Assembly (NCBI RefSeq): GCF_022808865.1
Contig: NZ_JAKZLB010000001.1
Span: forward strand, 124,001 to 188,000
Length of the DNA stretch: 64,000 nt
Source: Geothrix oryzisoli
GTDB lineage: Bacteria > Acidobacteriota > Holophagae > Holophagales > Holophagaceae
Reading direction: 5' to 3'
Shown here piece after piece: positions 1 to 7,221 of the stretch. The stretch's first letter is position 1; each line of letters starts with the position of its first letter. A model generated the notes under the pieces. That model saw only the letters and a list, made by a program, of their open reading frames with translations. It had not been told where the DNA came from and did not search any database. The position numbers and the translations under genes are program-made.

Positions 1-18
1 CAGGCCCAGCTGGCCACC

Positions 19-666
19 GTGGCCTGCCCCGCCTGTTTCGCGCTGGTGTCGTTGTCGGCCAGCCACTGCCCGGCCTGCGGCGCGGCCATGACCCCCCGGA
101 CGCCCCTCGTGGCCGAGGAAGCCCCTTGTCCCGCCTGCGCCAAACCCCTGGCCGCCGATCGGGTGGGGGACCTCGACGCCCGGGTCTGCCTGGCGTGCGG
201 CGGTCTGTGGATGGATCGGGCCGTGTTCGAGCAGCTGGGCGCCAGCAGGGAACGCCAGGGCGGCGTGCTGGGCGCGCTCCCGGCGCCCGCGGCCTCGCCC
301 GTGGCGGCCCTGGAACCAGTGCAGTACCGTCCGTGTCCCGCCTGCGGAGCGCGCATGAACCGGGTGAACTACGCCCGGCGATCCGGCGTGGTGCTGGATG
401 TCTGCAAGGCCCACGGCCTCTGGTTCGACCGGGATGAGCTGCGCCGGCTCCTGGCCTTCATCGCCGGCGGTGGCCTGGACCGCGCCCGGGAGCGGGACCT
501 GGAGGATCTGAAGGAAGCCAAGCGGGCCGTGGTCCAGGTCCCCGAGCACCCGGCCTCCTCCTGGGAATTCCGCGAGCAGGGGGGCCTGTCGGAGCACTGG
601 CTCTCGGCGGCGGGGCTGGTGGGCTTGGCCCTGGAGGTGGCCGACCACCTCCTGAGTCGCGACTGA
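19..666 (+). CDS. zinc-ribbon (zf-TFIIB family) protein, start uncertain
   Basis: A 215-residue cysteine-rich protein. Cys3, Cys6, Cys17 and Cys20 form a first possible zinc ribbon; Cys37, Cys40, Cys57 and Cys60 form a second that ends in the family signature CLACGGLWMDR; Cys106, Cys109, Cys129 and His132 form a third ending in GLWFDRDEL. The CGGLW-D-R signature is typical of the zf-TFIIB domain, whose exact role is not known. The C-terminus has a short hydrophobic helix. The start used is GTG at 19, but the frame is open to base 1 and no ribosome binding site is visible in the 18 bases before it, so the gene may begin outside the window. Its TGA stop abuts the tpiA stop tail to tail. Confidence 0.75.
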   Translation: MACPACFALVSLSASHCPACGAAMTPRTPLVAEEAPCPACAKPLAADRVGDLDARVCLACGGLWMDRAVFEQLGASRERQGGVLGALPAPAASPVAALEPVQYRPCPACGARMNRVNYARRSGVVLDVCKAHGLWFDRDELRRLLAFIAGGGLDRARERDLEDLKEAKRAVVQVPEHPASSWEFREQGGLSEHWLSAAGLVGLALEVADHLLSRD

Positions 667-1401
667 TCAGCTTGCCTGCTTGACCAGGGTGGCGAACTTG
701 GTGGGATCCAGGCTGGCGCCACCCACAAGGCCGCCGGCCACCTCGGGGATGTCCAGCAGCTCGGGGAAGTTCTCGGGGGTGATGCTGCCGCCGTAGAGGA
801 TGGGCACGGGGCCGAAGCTCAGGTTCAGGAGCGTGCCGACTCGGCCTTTGATGAAGGCGTGGGCCTCCCGGATCTGCCCAGCTTCGGCGCGCAGGCCGGT
901 GCCGATGGCCCAGACCGGCTCGTAGGCCACCCAGAGCGGCGTGGGACCCGTGCGGGCCAGGATGGAGAGCTGGCGGTCCAGGATTTCCAGCGTACGGCCC
1001 TGCTGCCGCTCCTCGAGGGTCTCGCCCACGCAGAGCAGGGGGAGGAGGTTCCAGTCCCGGGCGGCCTTCACCTTGGCGACCAGAGCCTCGTCGGTCTCCC
1101 CGAACAGCTGGCGGCGCTCGCTGTGGCCCAGGATCACCCCCGAGCAGCCCACATCGTGCAGCTGGGCCATGGAGATCTCGCCTGTGTAGGCGCCGCTCGG
1201 CTCGGCGTGGCCGTTCTGCCCGAACACCCGCACCTGGCGGCTGCGGAGGCTGTCGGCCACCGGGCGGATGAGGTGGAAGGGAGGCGCGATGGCCGCCGTC
1301 ACTGAGGGCGACGGGGCGTAGTCCGCCAGGAAGATCTCGCAGAAATCGCGAGCCTGGCCGGACAGGAAATTCATCTTCCAGTTGGCGACGACGAAGCGCA
1401 T
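667..1401 (-). CDS. tpiA: triosephosphate isomerase
   Basis: Interconverts dihydroxyacetone phosphate and glyceraldehyde 3-phosphate in glycolysis and gluconeogenesis, in the cytoplasm. The 244-residue protein has the expected (beta/alpha)8 length and all catalytic residues: Asn7 and Lys9 (VVANWKMN), His93 (LGHSERR) and Glu161 (AYEPVWAIGTG), plus the phosphate-binding LYGGSI loop near 202-207. I chose ATG at 1401; an in-frame TTG two codons upstream is possible but less likely. It is the last gene of a minus-strand series methyltransferase-pgk-tpiA, 68 bp after pgk, so it is probably co-transcribed with pgk. Confidence 0.97.
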   Translation of the reverse strand: MRFVVANWKMNFLSGQARDFCEIFLADYAPSPSVTAAIAPPFHLIRPVADSLRSRQVRVFGQNGHAEPSGAYTGEISMAQLHDVGCSGVILGHSERRQLFGETDEALVAKVKAARDWNLLPLLCVGETLEERQQGRTLEILDRQLSILARTGPTPLWVAYEPVWAIGTGLRAEAGQIREAHAFIKGRVGTLLNLSFGPVPILYGGSITPENFPELLDIPEVAGGLVGGASLDPTKFATLVKQAS

Positions 1402-1423
1402 GGGCAATGGCTCTCGACAATCA

Positions 1424-1444
1424 GCTGTCAGCTGTCGGCTGCCG
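1424..1444. repeat. short tandem GCTGTCA repeat between tpiA and pgk
   Basis: Three head-to-tail heptamers, GCTGTCA then GCTGTCG then GCTGCCG, the last two degenerate. The same heptamer is found in better-preserved copies on the other side of pgk (2712-2746). The role is unknown. Confidence 0.6.
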
Positions 1445-1469
1445 GCTGGGGTGGATGGGTGGAAGCAGT

Positions 1470-2666
1470 CTAGCGGGAAAGGGCCGCCACGCCGGGAAGT
1501 TCGAGGCCGCTGAGGAACTCCAGGCTGGCGCCGCCGCCCGTGGAGACGTGGCTCATGCGGGAGGCCACGCCGGCCTTGTTCACGGCGGCCACGCTGTCGC
1601 CGCCGCCCACCAGCACGAAGGCGCCCTTGTCGGCCGCTTCGGCCAGTTCCTCGGCCATGCTCAGGGTTCCGGCCGCATAGGAGGCCATCTCGAAGACCCC
1701 CATGGGACCGTTCCAGAGCAGGGTCATTGCGGCGCGGATCTCAGCGGCATAGGCGGCCACGGTCTCGGGGCCGATGTCCAGGGCCATGCGGTCCGCCGGG
1801 ATGTTCTCGTCCACGGTGATGGCGCAGTCCGCGTCCTCCTTGAACTGGTCGGCCGCCACGTGGTCCAGGGGCAGCAGCAGCCGCGTGCCCTTGGCCTTGG
1901 CCTGCTTCAGCAGGTCCAGGGCCAGGTCCAGCTTGTCCTCCTCGCAGAGGCTCTTGCCGATCTGGAAGCCCTGGGCCTTGAGGAAGGTGAAGCTCATGGC
2001 GCCGCCGATGAGGATGGCGTCGGCCTTGCCGAGGAAGTTCTGGATCAGCTCGATCTTGTCGCTCACCTTGGCGCCACCGAAGATCACCACCAGCGGCTTG
2101 TCCGGGTTCTCGGTGACCTTGCCCAGGGCCTTCAGCTCCTTCTCCATGAGGAAGCCGGCGGCCACGCGGTCCTTGGGGAAGTGCGCGACCATGCCGCTCA
2201 CGGAGGCGTGGGCGCGGTGGGCGGCGCCGAAGGCGTCGTTCACGTAGGTGTCGGCCAGCTTCGCCAGGCTTTCGGCGAATTCCTCCTTGTTCTTCGTCTC
2301 GCCCTTCTCGAAGCGCAGGTTCTCCAGCAGCAGGATCTGGCCTGGCTTCAGGGCGGCGGCCTCAGCCTCCACGGCCTCGCCGTTCACGTAGCTGGCCAGC
2401 CGGCAGTCGAAGCCCTGCTCCTTCAGCCAGGCGGCCACGGGCGCCGCACTGAAGGCGGCCTCGAAGCCCTTGCCCTCGGGCCGGCCCAGGTGGGAAGCCA
2501 GTACCACGGAGGCCCCGCCTTCCAGCAGGCACTTCAGGGTGGGAAGGGTCTCCCGGATCCGGGTGGCGTCCGTGATGCGGCCCTCCTTGAGCGGCACGTT
2601 GAGGTCCGCCCGGAGGAAGACGCGGCGGCCCTTGACGTCGAGATCCCGCACCGACTGGAAGCCCAT
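1470..2666 (-). CDS. pgk: phosphoglycerate kinase
   Basis: Transfers phosphate from 1,3-bisphosphoglycerate to ADP, the first ATP-forming step of glycolysis. The 398-residue length is normal. Recognisable family motifs in order are RADLNVP near residue 18, SHLGRPEG near 60, [13 protein letters not shown] near 160, FGGAKVSDK near 195 and the nucleotide-binding [13 protein letters not shown] near 365. The ATG at 2666 is preceded by AAGGAG at ideal spacing, which favours it over an in-frame GTG at 2681. It lies upstream of tpiA in the same direction, a common arrangement (gap-pgk-tpi), although no gap gene is in the window. Confidence 0.98.
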   Translation of the reverse strand: MGFQSVRDLDVKGRRVFLRADLNVPLKEGRITDATRIRETLPTLKCLLEGGASVVLASHLGRPEGKGFEAAFSAAPVAAWLKEQGFDCRLASYVNGEAVEAEAAALKPGQILLLENLRFEKGETKNKEEFAESLAKLADTYVNDAFGAAHRAHASVSGMVAHFPKDRVAAGFLMEKELKALGKVTENPDKPLVVIFGGAKVSDKIELIQNFLGKADAILIGGAMSFTFLKAQGFQIGKSLCEEDKLDLALDLLKQAKAKGTRLLLPLDHVAADQFKEDADCAITVDENIPADRMALDIGPETVAAYAAEIRAAMTLLWNGPMGVFEMASYAAGTLSMAEELAEAADKGAFVLVGGGDSVAAVNKAGVASRMSHVSTGGGASLEFLSGLELPGVAALSR

Positions 2667-2711
2667 GGCTGCTCCTTGCACTTGGAAAGATCCATTCTGA
2701 CGGAAGAGGAG

Positions 2712-2746
2712 GCTGTCAGCTATTGGCTGTCAGCTGTCAGCTGTCA
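2712..2746. repeat. tandem GCTGTCA heptamers between methyltransferase gene and pgk
   Basis: Copies of GCTGTCA occur at 2712-2718, 2726-2732, 2733-2739 and 2740-2746, the last three perfectly tandem. The repeat overlaps the 3' end of the methyltransferase gene, encoding its last residues and stop. The same word flanks the other side of pgk. Confidence 0.7.
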
Positions 2747-3507
2747 GTGGTCGGAGCCTTCTCGAAGATCCCGATCCAGCGGGGACTGTCCTCGTGGAAG
2801 GCGGCGCCGGCGTAGGTGCCCATGACGCTGCGCAGGCCCAGGCCGGCGATCCGGGCCATGGCCTGGAGTGCGGCGGGGTGGTAGAGGCGCACGCTTTCCA
2901 TGGCCTCGCGGGTCTCTCCCGTGTCGAGGCGGGTGAGCGTCATGCGCTTCACGATGCGCTCACCCTCGATGACTCTCCGGCTCAGGACCCGCACGCCAGC
3001 GCGTTCCAGGGTGTCCTGGGGGACCAGGCTCCGCACCACCTCATCGGCATTGAGGTAATCCATCAGGAGCACGCCGCCGGGCCGCAGGAGGCGCCCCAGG
3101 TCCACCAGCAGCGCGCGATTCTGTTCGTCCGAGAAATAGCCGAAGGGCGTGAACCAGAGGCAGACGCCGGAGAGGGTCCCGGGCTTGACCGGGACGGTCC
3201 GCATGTCCCCCCGCAACAGCCATGGGCGCAAGTCGGCAGGCGCCAGGTCCAGCAGGGCGGGGGAGAGGTCCATGCCGAAGGCCAGGGGGTTGGTCCGGCG
3301 CAGGATCTCGAGGTGGCGCCCCGTGCCGCAGCCCAGGTCCAGCACGGGCCCCCGGCCGAGTTCCGGGGCCTCCTGCAGGGCCCGGCCCACGGCCAGGCGT
3401 GCCTCTCCGGCGTCCCGGTGGGCGTAGAGCAGGGCGTAGTCGTCATCGAACCACGCTTCGAACCAGTCGGCCAAGGCAGCGCCCTCTGAAAAAACCAGAG
3501 TATCCAA
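2737..3507 (-). CDS. class I SAM-dependent methyltransferase
   Basis: A Rossmann-fold methyltransferase of about 256 residues. Motif I, the SAM-binding loop, is VLDLGCGTGRH at residues 55-65; an acidic residue after the second strand (FGMDLS, near 82) and the post-I region fit the class. The substrate cannot be told from the sequence. The start is uncertain: the longest frame opens with TTG at 3507 without a clear ribosome binding site. It is divergent from rbfA with a perfect 8-bp GC hairpin (3511-3528) in the gap and precedes pgk-tpiA by 70 bp. The stop codon falls within a heptamer repeat. Confidence 0.8.
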   Translation of the reverse strand: MDTLVFSEGAALADWFEAWFDDDYALLYAHRDAGEARLAVGRALQEAPELGRGPVLDLGCGTGRHLEILRRTNPLAFGMDLSPALLDLAPADLRPWLLRGDMRTVPVKPGTLSGVCLWFTPFGYFSDEQNRALLVDLGRLLRPGGVLLMDYLNADEVVRSLVPQDTLERAGVRVLSRRVIEGERIVKRMTLTRLDTGETREAMESVRLYHPAALQAMARIAGLGLRSVMGTYAGAAFHEDSPRWIGIFEKAPTTDS

Positions 3508-3510
3508 GCC

Positions 3511-3528
3511 GGCGGCCCGGGGGCCGCC
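3511..3528. other. 8-bp perfect GC-rich hairpin between divergent genes
   Basis: GGCGGCCC and GGGCCGCC are perfect complements separated by two bases. It sits at the 5' side of both the methyltransferase gene and rbfA, so it is not a normal terminator. It could be an operator or a transcript-leader hairpin; no function is shown. Confidence 0.4.
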
Positions 3529-3553
3529 CGTCGAGGAGAAATTCCCGGTCGGC

Positions 3554-3559
3554 TACACT
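3554..3559 (+). promoter_or_regulatory. candidate -10 element of rbfA-truB
   Basis: TACACT matches the sigma-70 -10 consensus at four of six bases and lies 21 bp before the rbfA ATG. The surrounding decamer GCTACACTGG also occurs in front of dus at 17889-17898. No good -35 box is visible at the expected spacing. Confidence 0.35.
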
Positions 3560-3579
3560 GGGAGCTGCAAAGGAACCTC

Positions 3580-3972
3580 ATGCAACGCCCCGAACGCCTT
3601 GAAGACCAGGTCCACTTCCTCCTCTCCACGCTCGTGCAGCGCGAGCTCCGGGATCCCGAGCTGGGCTTCGTGACCCTCACGGCCGTCCGCCTTTCGCCGG
3701 ATCGCAGCGTGGCCAAGGTGTATTTCACCGTGCTTCCCGCCAACGGCGGCGACCAGGAGGCCCAGGATCTCCTCACCCGCAAGGCCCTGGGTCGCGCGGC
3801 GGGCTTCCTGCGCAGCCAGCTGGCCACCCGCCTCAAGATGCGCCGGGTGCCCGAGCTGCGCTTCTTCCCGGACGGCACCCTGGAGGATGGCAACCACATG
3901 GAGACCCTGCTCGCCGAGATCGAGAAGGAGCGGGCCGCGCGGCCTGCGGATCCGGAAGCGGAAGAAGGCTGA
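3580..3972 (+). CDS. rbfA: ribosome-binding factor A
   Basis: A 130-residue cold-shock ribosome maturation factor that binds the 30S subunit and helps 16S rRNA 5'-end processing. The KH-like fold is recognisable from the N-terminal RLEDQVHFLLSTLVQREL helix, the DPELGFVTLTAVRLSPD strand region and the VPELRFFPDGTLEDG segment near residue 92. AAAGGAA precedes the ATG. Its TGA is followed with no gap by the truB ATG, so the pair is translationally coupled, the classical rbfA-truB order. Confidence 0.95.
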   Translation: MQRPERLEDQVHFLLSTLVQRELRDPELGFVTLTAVRLSPDRSVAKVYFTVLPANGGDQEAQDLLTRKALGRAAGFLRSQLATRLKMRRVPELRFFPDGTLEDGNHMETLLAEIEKERAARPADPEAEEG

Positions 3973-4866
3973 ATGGTCGAGTCCGGCATCCACCTCGTCC
4001 ACAAGGCCGTGGGCCAGAGCAGCTTTGACGTGATCCGGGCCTTCAAGCGCCGGGCCTTCGAGGCCGGCCAGAAGAAGCTGGCGCTGGGTCACGGCGGCAC
4101 GCTGGATCCCTTCGCCGACGGCCTGCTGCTGGTGCTGGCGGGCCAGGCCACGCGGCTGATGGAGCTGATGCATCCCCTGCCGAAGGCCTATGTGGCCGAA
4201 ATCGCCTGGGGCCTGGAAACGGACACCTGCGACCTGCACGGGAAGCCGGTGTCGGAATCGGAGGCTCGGCCCTCCCAGGCCGCCCTGGACGCGGTCCTGG
4301 CGCCCTTCCTGGGCTGGACCGAGCAGGTGCCCCCTGCCACCAGCGCGAAGAAGATCGACGGCGAGGCTGCCTACAAGAAGGCCCACCGGGGCGAGGATGT
4401 CGTGATGAAGCCCTGCCGGGTCTTCCTGCTGTCGGCCCGCTGGAGCGCCCACGACTTGCCGCGGCGGAGCACCCTGGTGCTGACCTGCCGGGGCGGTTTC
4501 TACGTGCGCAGCCTGGCCCGGGATCTGGGCCGCGCCCTGGGCTGCGGCGCCCACCTGACGGCCCTCCACCGTACGGCCATCGGGCCCTGGACTGACCCTG
4601 GCGAAGGCCGAGAGCAGCTGCTCACCGGCGTCGACCTGCTGCCCTGGTGCCCGTCGCGCCTGCTGTCCGATGTCGAAGCGGACCACCTGAGCCATGGCCG
4701 GGCCATCCCCGAGGGTGAACGCCAGCCTGCGACCTGGGCCATGCCCGATGGGTTCCCGGACCCCGCCGCGCCGCTGCGCGCCCTGCACGAAGGTCGGCTG
4801 GTGGCGCTGCTCAAGAGTGCCGAAGGCGGGCTTCGCACCTTCGCGAACCTGCGGGGCGGCCTCTAG
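3973..4866 (+). CDS. truB: tRNA pseudouridine(55) synthase
   Basis: Makes pseudouridine at position 55 in the T loop of tRNAs. The 297-residue protein carries the catalytic motif GHGGTLDPFADG with the nucleophilic Asp near residue 43, followed by the VLAGQATRLM segment; the RGGFYVRSLARDLG segment near residue 176 is the second conserved block of the family. The start codon follows the rbfA stop directly. The gene ends at a TAG that is 44 bp from the convergent gene at 4911. Confidence 0.96.
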   Translation: MVESGIHLVHKAVGQSSFDVIRAFKRRAFEAGQKKLALGHGGTLDPFADGLLLVLAGQATRLMELMHPLPKAYVAEIAWGLETDTCDLHGKPVSESEARPSQAALDAVLAPFLGWTEQVPPATSAKKIDGEAAYKKAHRGEDVVMKPCRVFLLSARWSAHDLPRRSTLVLTCRGGFYVRSLARDLGRALGCGAHLTALHRTAIGPWTDPGEGREQLLTGVDLLPWCPSRLLSDVEADHLSHGRAIPEGERQPATWAMPDGFPDPAAPLRALHEGRLVALLKSAEGGLRTFANLRGGL

Positions 4867-4910
4867 AGGGCCTCTCCGCTCTCAATATGGATCAGTCAGT
4901 GGCTGAAGGC

Positions 4911-5450
4911 CTAGGGGCGCTGCCGCTTGAACTGGATGCGACTGCGGACCACGAGGGGCTTGCCCCCCTCGGCGACTTCGAAGGTCTCCACGTATTCGTC
5001 GGGGGACACCACTTCGAAGGTCTCCCTGGCCTTCCAGGTGGCGGGGGCGTTGTCCAGCTGCTCGCTTTCGAAGACCAACTTCGTGGGGCCGCTCTGGGTC
5101 TTCGAGAGGACGAAGATGCCGTTGACGCGCTCCTGGTGGAACTGGCGGAACAGCACAGTCTTCCGGGCCCTGTCCTGCATCAGGAAGCTCGCGTAGTTGA
5201 GCACGGTCCCATCGGTATGGAGCGGCTGGGGCGGGAAGCTGGCCATGCTCCGCTCCTGGAGGTACTCGCCGCTCAGGATGAACCGGTAGCGCCGCGTGAC
5301 GGTGCCCGTGCCCTGCTCGCCTGTGACGGCTCCCCGCCACTCTCCCACCAGGAACCGGAGGGGGGACCAGGGATCCGAGGGCCTGTCCTGGGCCTGGGCC
5401 AGGGGAGCGGTTCCGATCAGGCAGGCGAGCGCCAGGGCGAACTTGGTCAT
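4911..5450 (-). CDS. secreted protein of unknown function (lipocalin-like/DUF1579-like)
   Basis: A 179-residue protein with a clear signal peptide: MTK, a hydrophobic stretch to about residue 17, then AQAQ as a likely signal peptidase I site. The mature part begins with SPLRFLVGEWRG, an opening typical of small beta-barrel families such as DUF1579 or nitrobindin-like proteins, and ends with strand-rich sequence. I infer a periplasmic ligand-binding or structural role only from this look. GAGGATG precedes the ATG. It is 50 bp downstream of the cysteine-containing gene at 5501-5764. Confidence 0.75.
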   Translation of the reverse strand: MTKFALALACLIGTAPLAQAQDRPSDPWSPLRFLVGEWRGAVTGEQGTGTVTRRYRFILSGEYLQERSMASFPPQPLHTDGTVLNYASFLMQDRARKTVLFRQFHQERVNGIFVLSKTQSGPTKLVFESEQLDNAPATWKARETFEVVSPDEYVETFEVAEGGKPLVVRSRIQFKRQRP

Positions 5451-5500
5451 GACATCCTCGAGCGGGACAAAGCAACAGCTTAACCGCTCTCGAGGTGTCC

Positions 5501-5764
5501 TCAGTCCTGGGCGGGCACCTTTGCGGCCAATTCATCGAGGACCGCCAGCATGTGCTGGCACTCCTCGCAGCTGGTATGCGGGCTTCCGCAGGGGAAGCCG
5601 TCGCTCTGCAGGCCCAGGCACCGGGGCTGCTGGATGAAGCGCACCAGCTCGGCCATGAGGCCGGAGACCTTCGCCCGGAGCGGGCTGTCCGGGATCTCCC
5701 GGAGGGCCATGACGATCTTCCATTCCTCGGCATTGAGGGTGGTCTGGATGGTGGTGTCCGTCAT
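5501..5764 (-). CDS. small cysteine-motif protein downstream of the oxidoreductase genes
   Basis: An 87-residue protein without a family I can name. The first 60 residues look helical; the second half has four cysteines in the spacing C-x9-C-x6-C-x2-C, which could bind zinc or an iron-sulfur cluster. AGGAGG precedes the ATG at 5764 at good spacing, which rules out the longer frame upstream. It starts 26 bp after the stop of the beta-gamma oxidoreductase subunit and is likely in the same transcript, so an accessory role for that enzyme is possible but not shown. Confidence 0.7.
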   Translation of the reverse strand: MTDTTIQTTLNAEEWKIVMALREIPDSPLRAKVSGLMAELVRFIQQPRCLGLQSDGFPCGSPHTSCEECQHMLAVLDELAAKVPAQD

Positions 5765-5790
5765 GGCTGCCTCCTGAGGGAGATGCCGAC

Positions 5791-7221
5791 CTACTTGGCG
5801 AGGGCTTCCACCGACTTGATGCCCCAGGCGAAAGCCTCTTCGTTGAGGGGGATCAGGGCGCACTTGTCCTTCAGGGCCACGCGGATGGCCGTGAGCATGG
5901 TGTCCTTGGGGAAGATGTTCGTGGCGGCCTGGAGAGCGCCCAGGGCCACGATGTTCTTCACCACGGCCTTGCCCAGGTCGGTGGCGATGCCCGTGAAGGG
6001 CACGGGGAACAGCTTGATGCTGGGATCCAGCGCGGGGGCGTCGGTCACCACGGAGCTGTCGTAGATGATGAAACCACCCTTGCGGACCGTGGGGCCGAAC
6101 TTGGCCAGGCTGGGCGCGTTGAAGGCGATGAGCACCTGGGGATCGGGCGAGCCGGGGTTCAGCACCTCGTCCTCGGCCACGTGGACATCGGCGTAGGAGG
6201 TGCCGCCACGGCTCTCGGGGCCGTAGCTGGGGATGTGGGTGGCGTCGAAGCCCTCGCTGATGGCCGCCCGGGCGATGAGCATGGCCGCGGTCTGGGCGCC
6301 GTCACCGCCGGAGCCGGCCAGCTTCAGCGAGATGTCGTTCAGCGCCAGATGGGTGGGGAAGCCCTTGCAGAAGCGCTCGGGGTGCTCGGAAGTGGCCCCG
6401 GCCAGGCTGAGGATCTTCTCGCCCTTGAAGCAGGGCGCATTCCGCTTGAACCAGGGATCGACCGTGAGGTCCTTCTTCACGCCCAGCGGGTAGACGGGCT
6501 CCATGCACTCCTTGACCCACTTCTCGGTGTCCTCGGGGTTCATCTTCAGGTGGGTGGGGCACTCGGCCAGCACCTCGATGAAGGAATACCCGCGGCCTTC
6601 CACCTGGAGCTTGATGGCCTTCTGGATGGCCTTCTTGGCCTTGATGCGCTGCTTGGCGTCGTAGAGCGCGACGCGCTCCACGTAGACGGGGCCGTCAAGT
6701 CCGGCGATGAGCTCGGCCATCTTGAGGGGCTGGCCGTTGTACTCGTTGCGGCCCGCCGGGCTGGTGGTGCTGGTCTGGCCCATCAGCGTGGTCGGGGCCA
6801 TCTGGCCGCCGGTCATGCCGTAGATGGCGTTGTTGATGAAGATGACGGTGATCGGGGCGCCCAGCTGGGCCGTGGCCACGGTCTCGGCGAGGCCGATGGA
6901 GGCGAGGTCGCCATCGCCCTGGTAGCTGATGACCACGCTCTCGGGGTTGGCGAACTTGTGGCCCAGGGCGACCACGGGCGCGCGGCCGTGGGCCGCCTGG
7001 GTGTTGCCCACATCGAAGTAGTAGTAGAGGAACACGGAGCAGCCCACGGGACTCACGGCCACCGTGCGGTCCTGGATGCCCAGCTCGTCGATGGCATCCG
7101 CCAGGTACTTGTGGGCGAGCCCATGGCCGCAGCCGGGGCAGTAATGCGTGGCGTGGCCCTTCAGGCCCTCACCGTGGGAGTGGCGCTCGAACCTGTCGTA
7201 GAAGACGCTGGTCTTGCTCAT
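5791..7221 (-). CDS. 2-oxoacid:ferredoxin oxidoreductase, fused beta and gamma subunits
   Basis: A 476-residue fusion. Residues 1 to about 260 are the thiamine-diphosphate-binding beta subunit: YCPGCGH near 28, the TPP/magnesium motif GDGDLASIG near 100 and the NNAIYGMTGGQ block near 130. From about residue 285 to the end is the gamma subunit (GSGGDGAQTAAMLIARAA, SYGPESRGG). With the alpha subunit it would decarboxylate a 2-oxoacid to the acyl-CoA and reduce ferredoxin. Beta and gamma are often separate genes; the fusion is a notable feature. The start overlaps the alpha-subunit stop by ATGA. The substrate (branched-chain 2-oxoacid, 2-oxoglutarate or pyruvate) cannot be fixed from sequence reading; VorB/KorA-type alpha suggests one of the first two. 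Confidence 0.92.
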   Translation of the reverse strand: MSKTSVFYDRFERHSHGEGLKGHATHYCPGCGHGLAHKYLADAIDELGIQDRTVAVSPVGCSVFLYYYFDVGNTQAAHGRAPVVALGHKFANPESVVISYQGDGDLASIGLAETVATAQLGAPITVIFINNAIYGMTGGQMAPTTLMGQTSTTSPAGRNEYNGQPLKMAELIAGLDGPVYVERVALYDAKQRIKAKKAIQKAIKLQVEGRGYSFIEVLAECPTHLKMNPEDTEKWVKECMEPVYPLGVKKDLTVDPWFKRNAPCFKGEKILSLAGATSEHPERFCKGFPTHLALNDISLKLAGSGGDGAQTAAMLIARAAISEGFDATHIPSYGPESRGGTSYADVHVAEDEVLNPGSPDPQVLIAFNAPSLAKFGPTVRKGGFIIYDSSVVTDAPALDPSIKLFPVPFTGIATDLGKAVVKNIVALGALQAATNIFPKDTMLTAIRVALKDKCALIPLNEEAFAWGIKSVEALAK

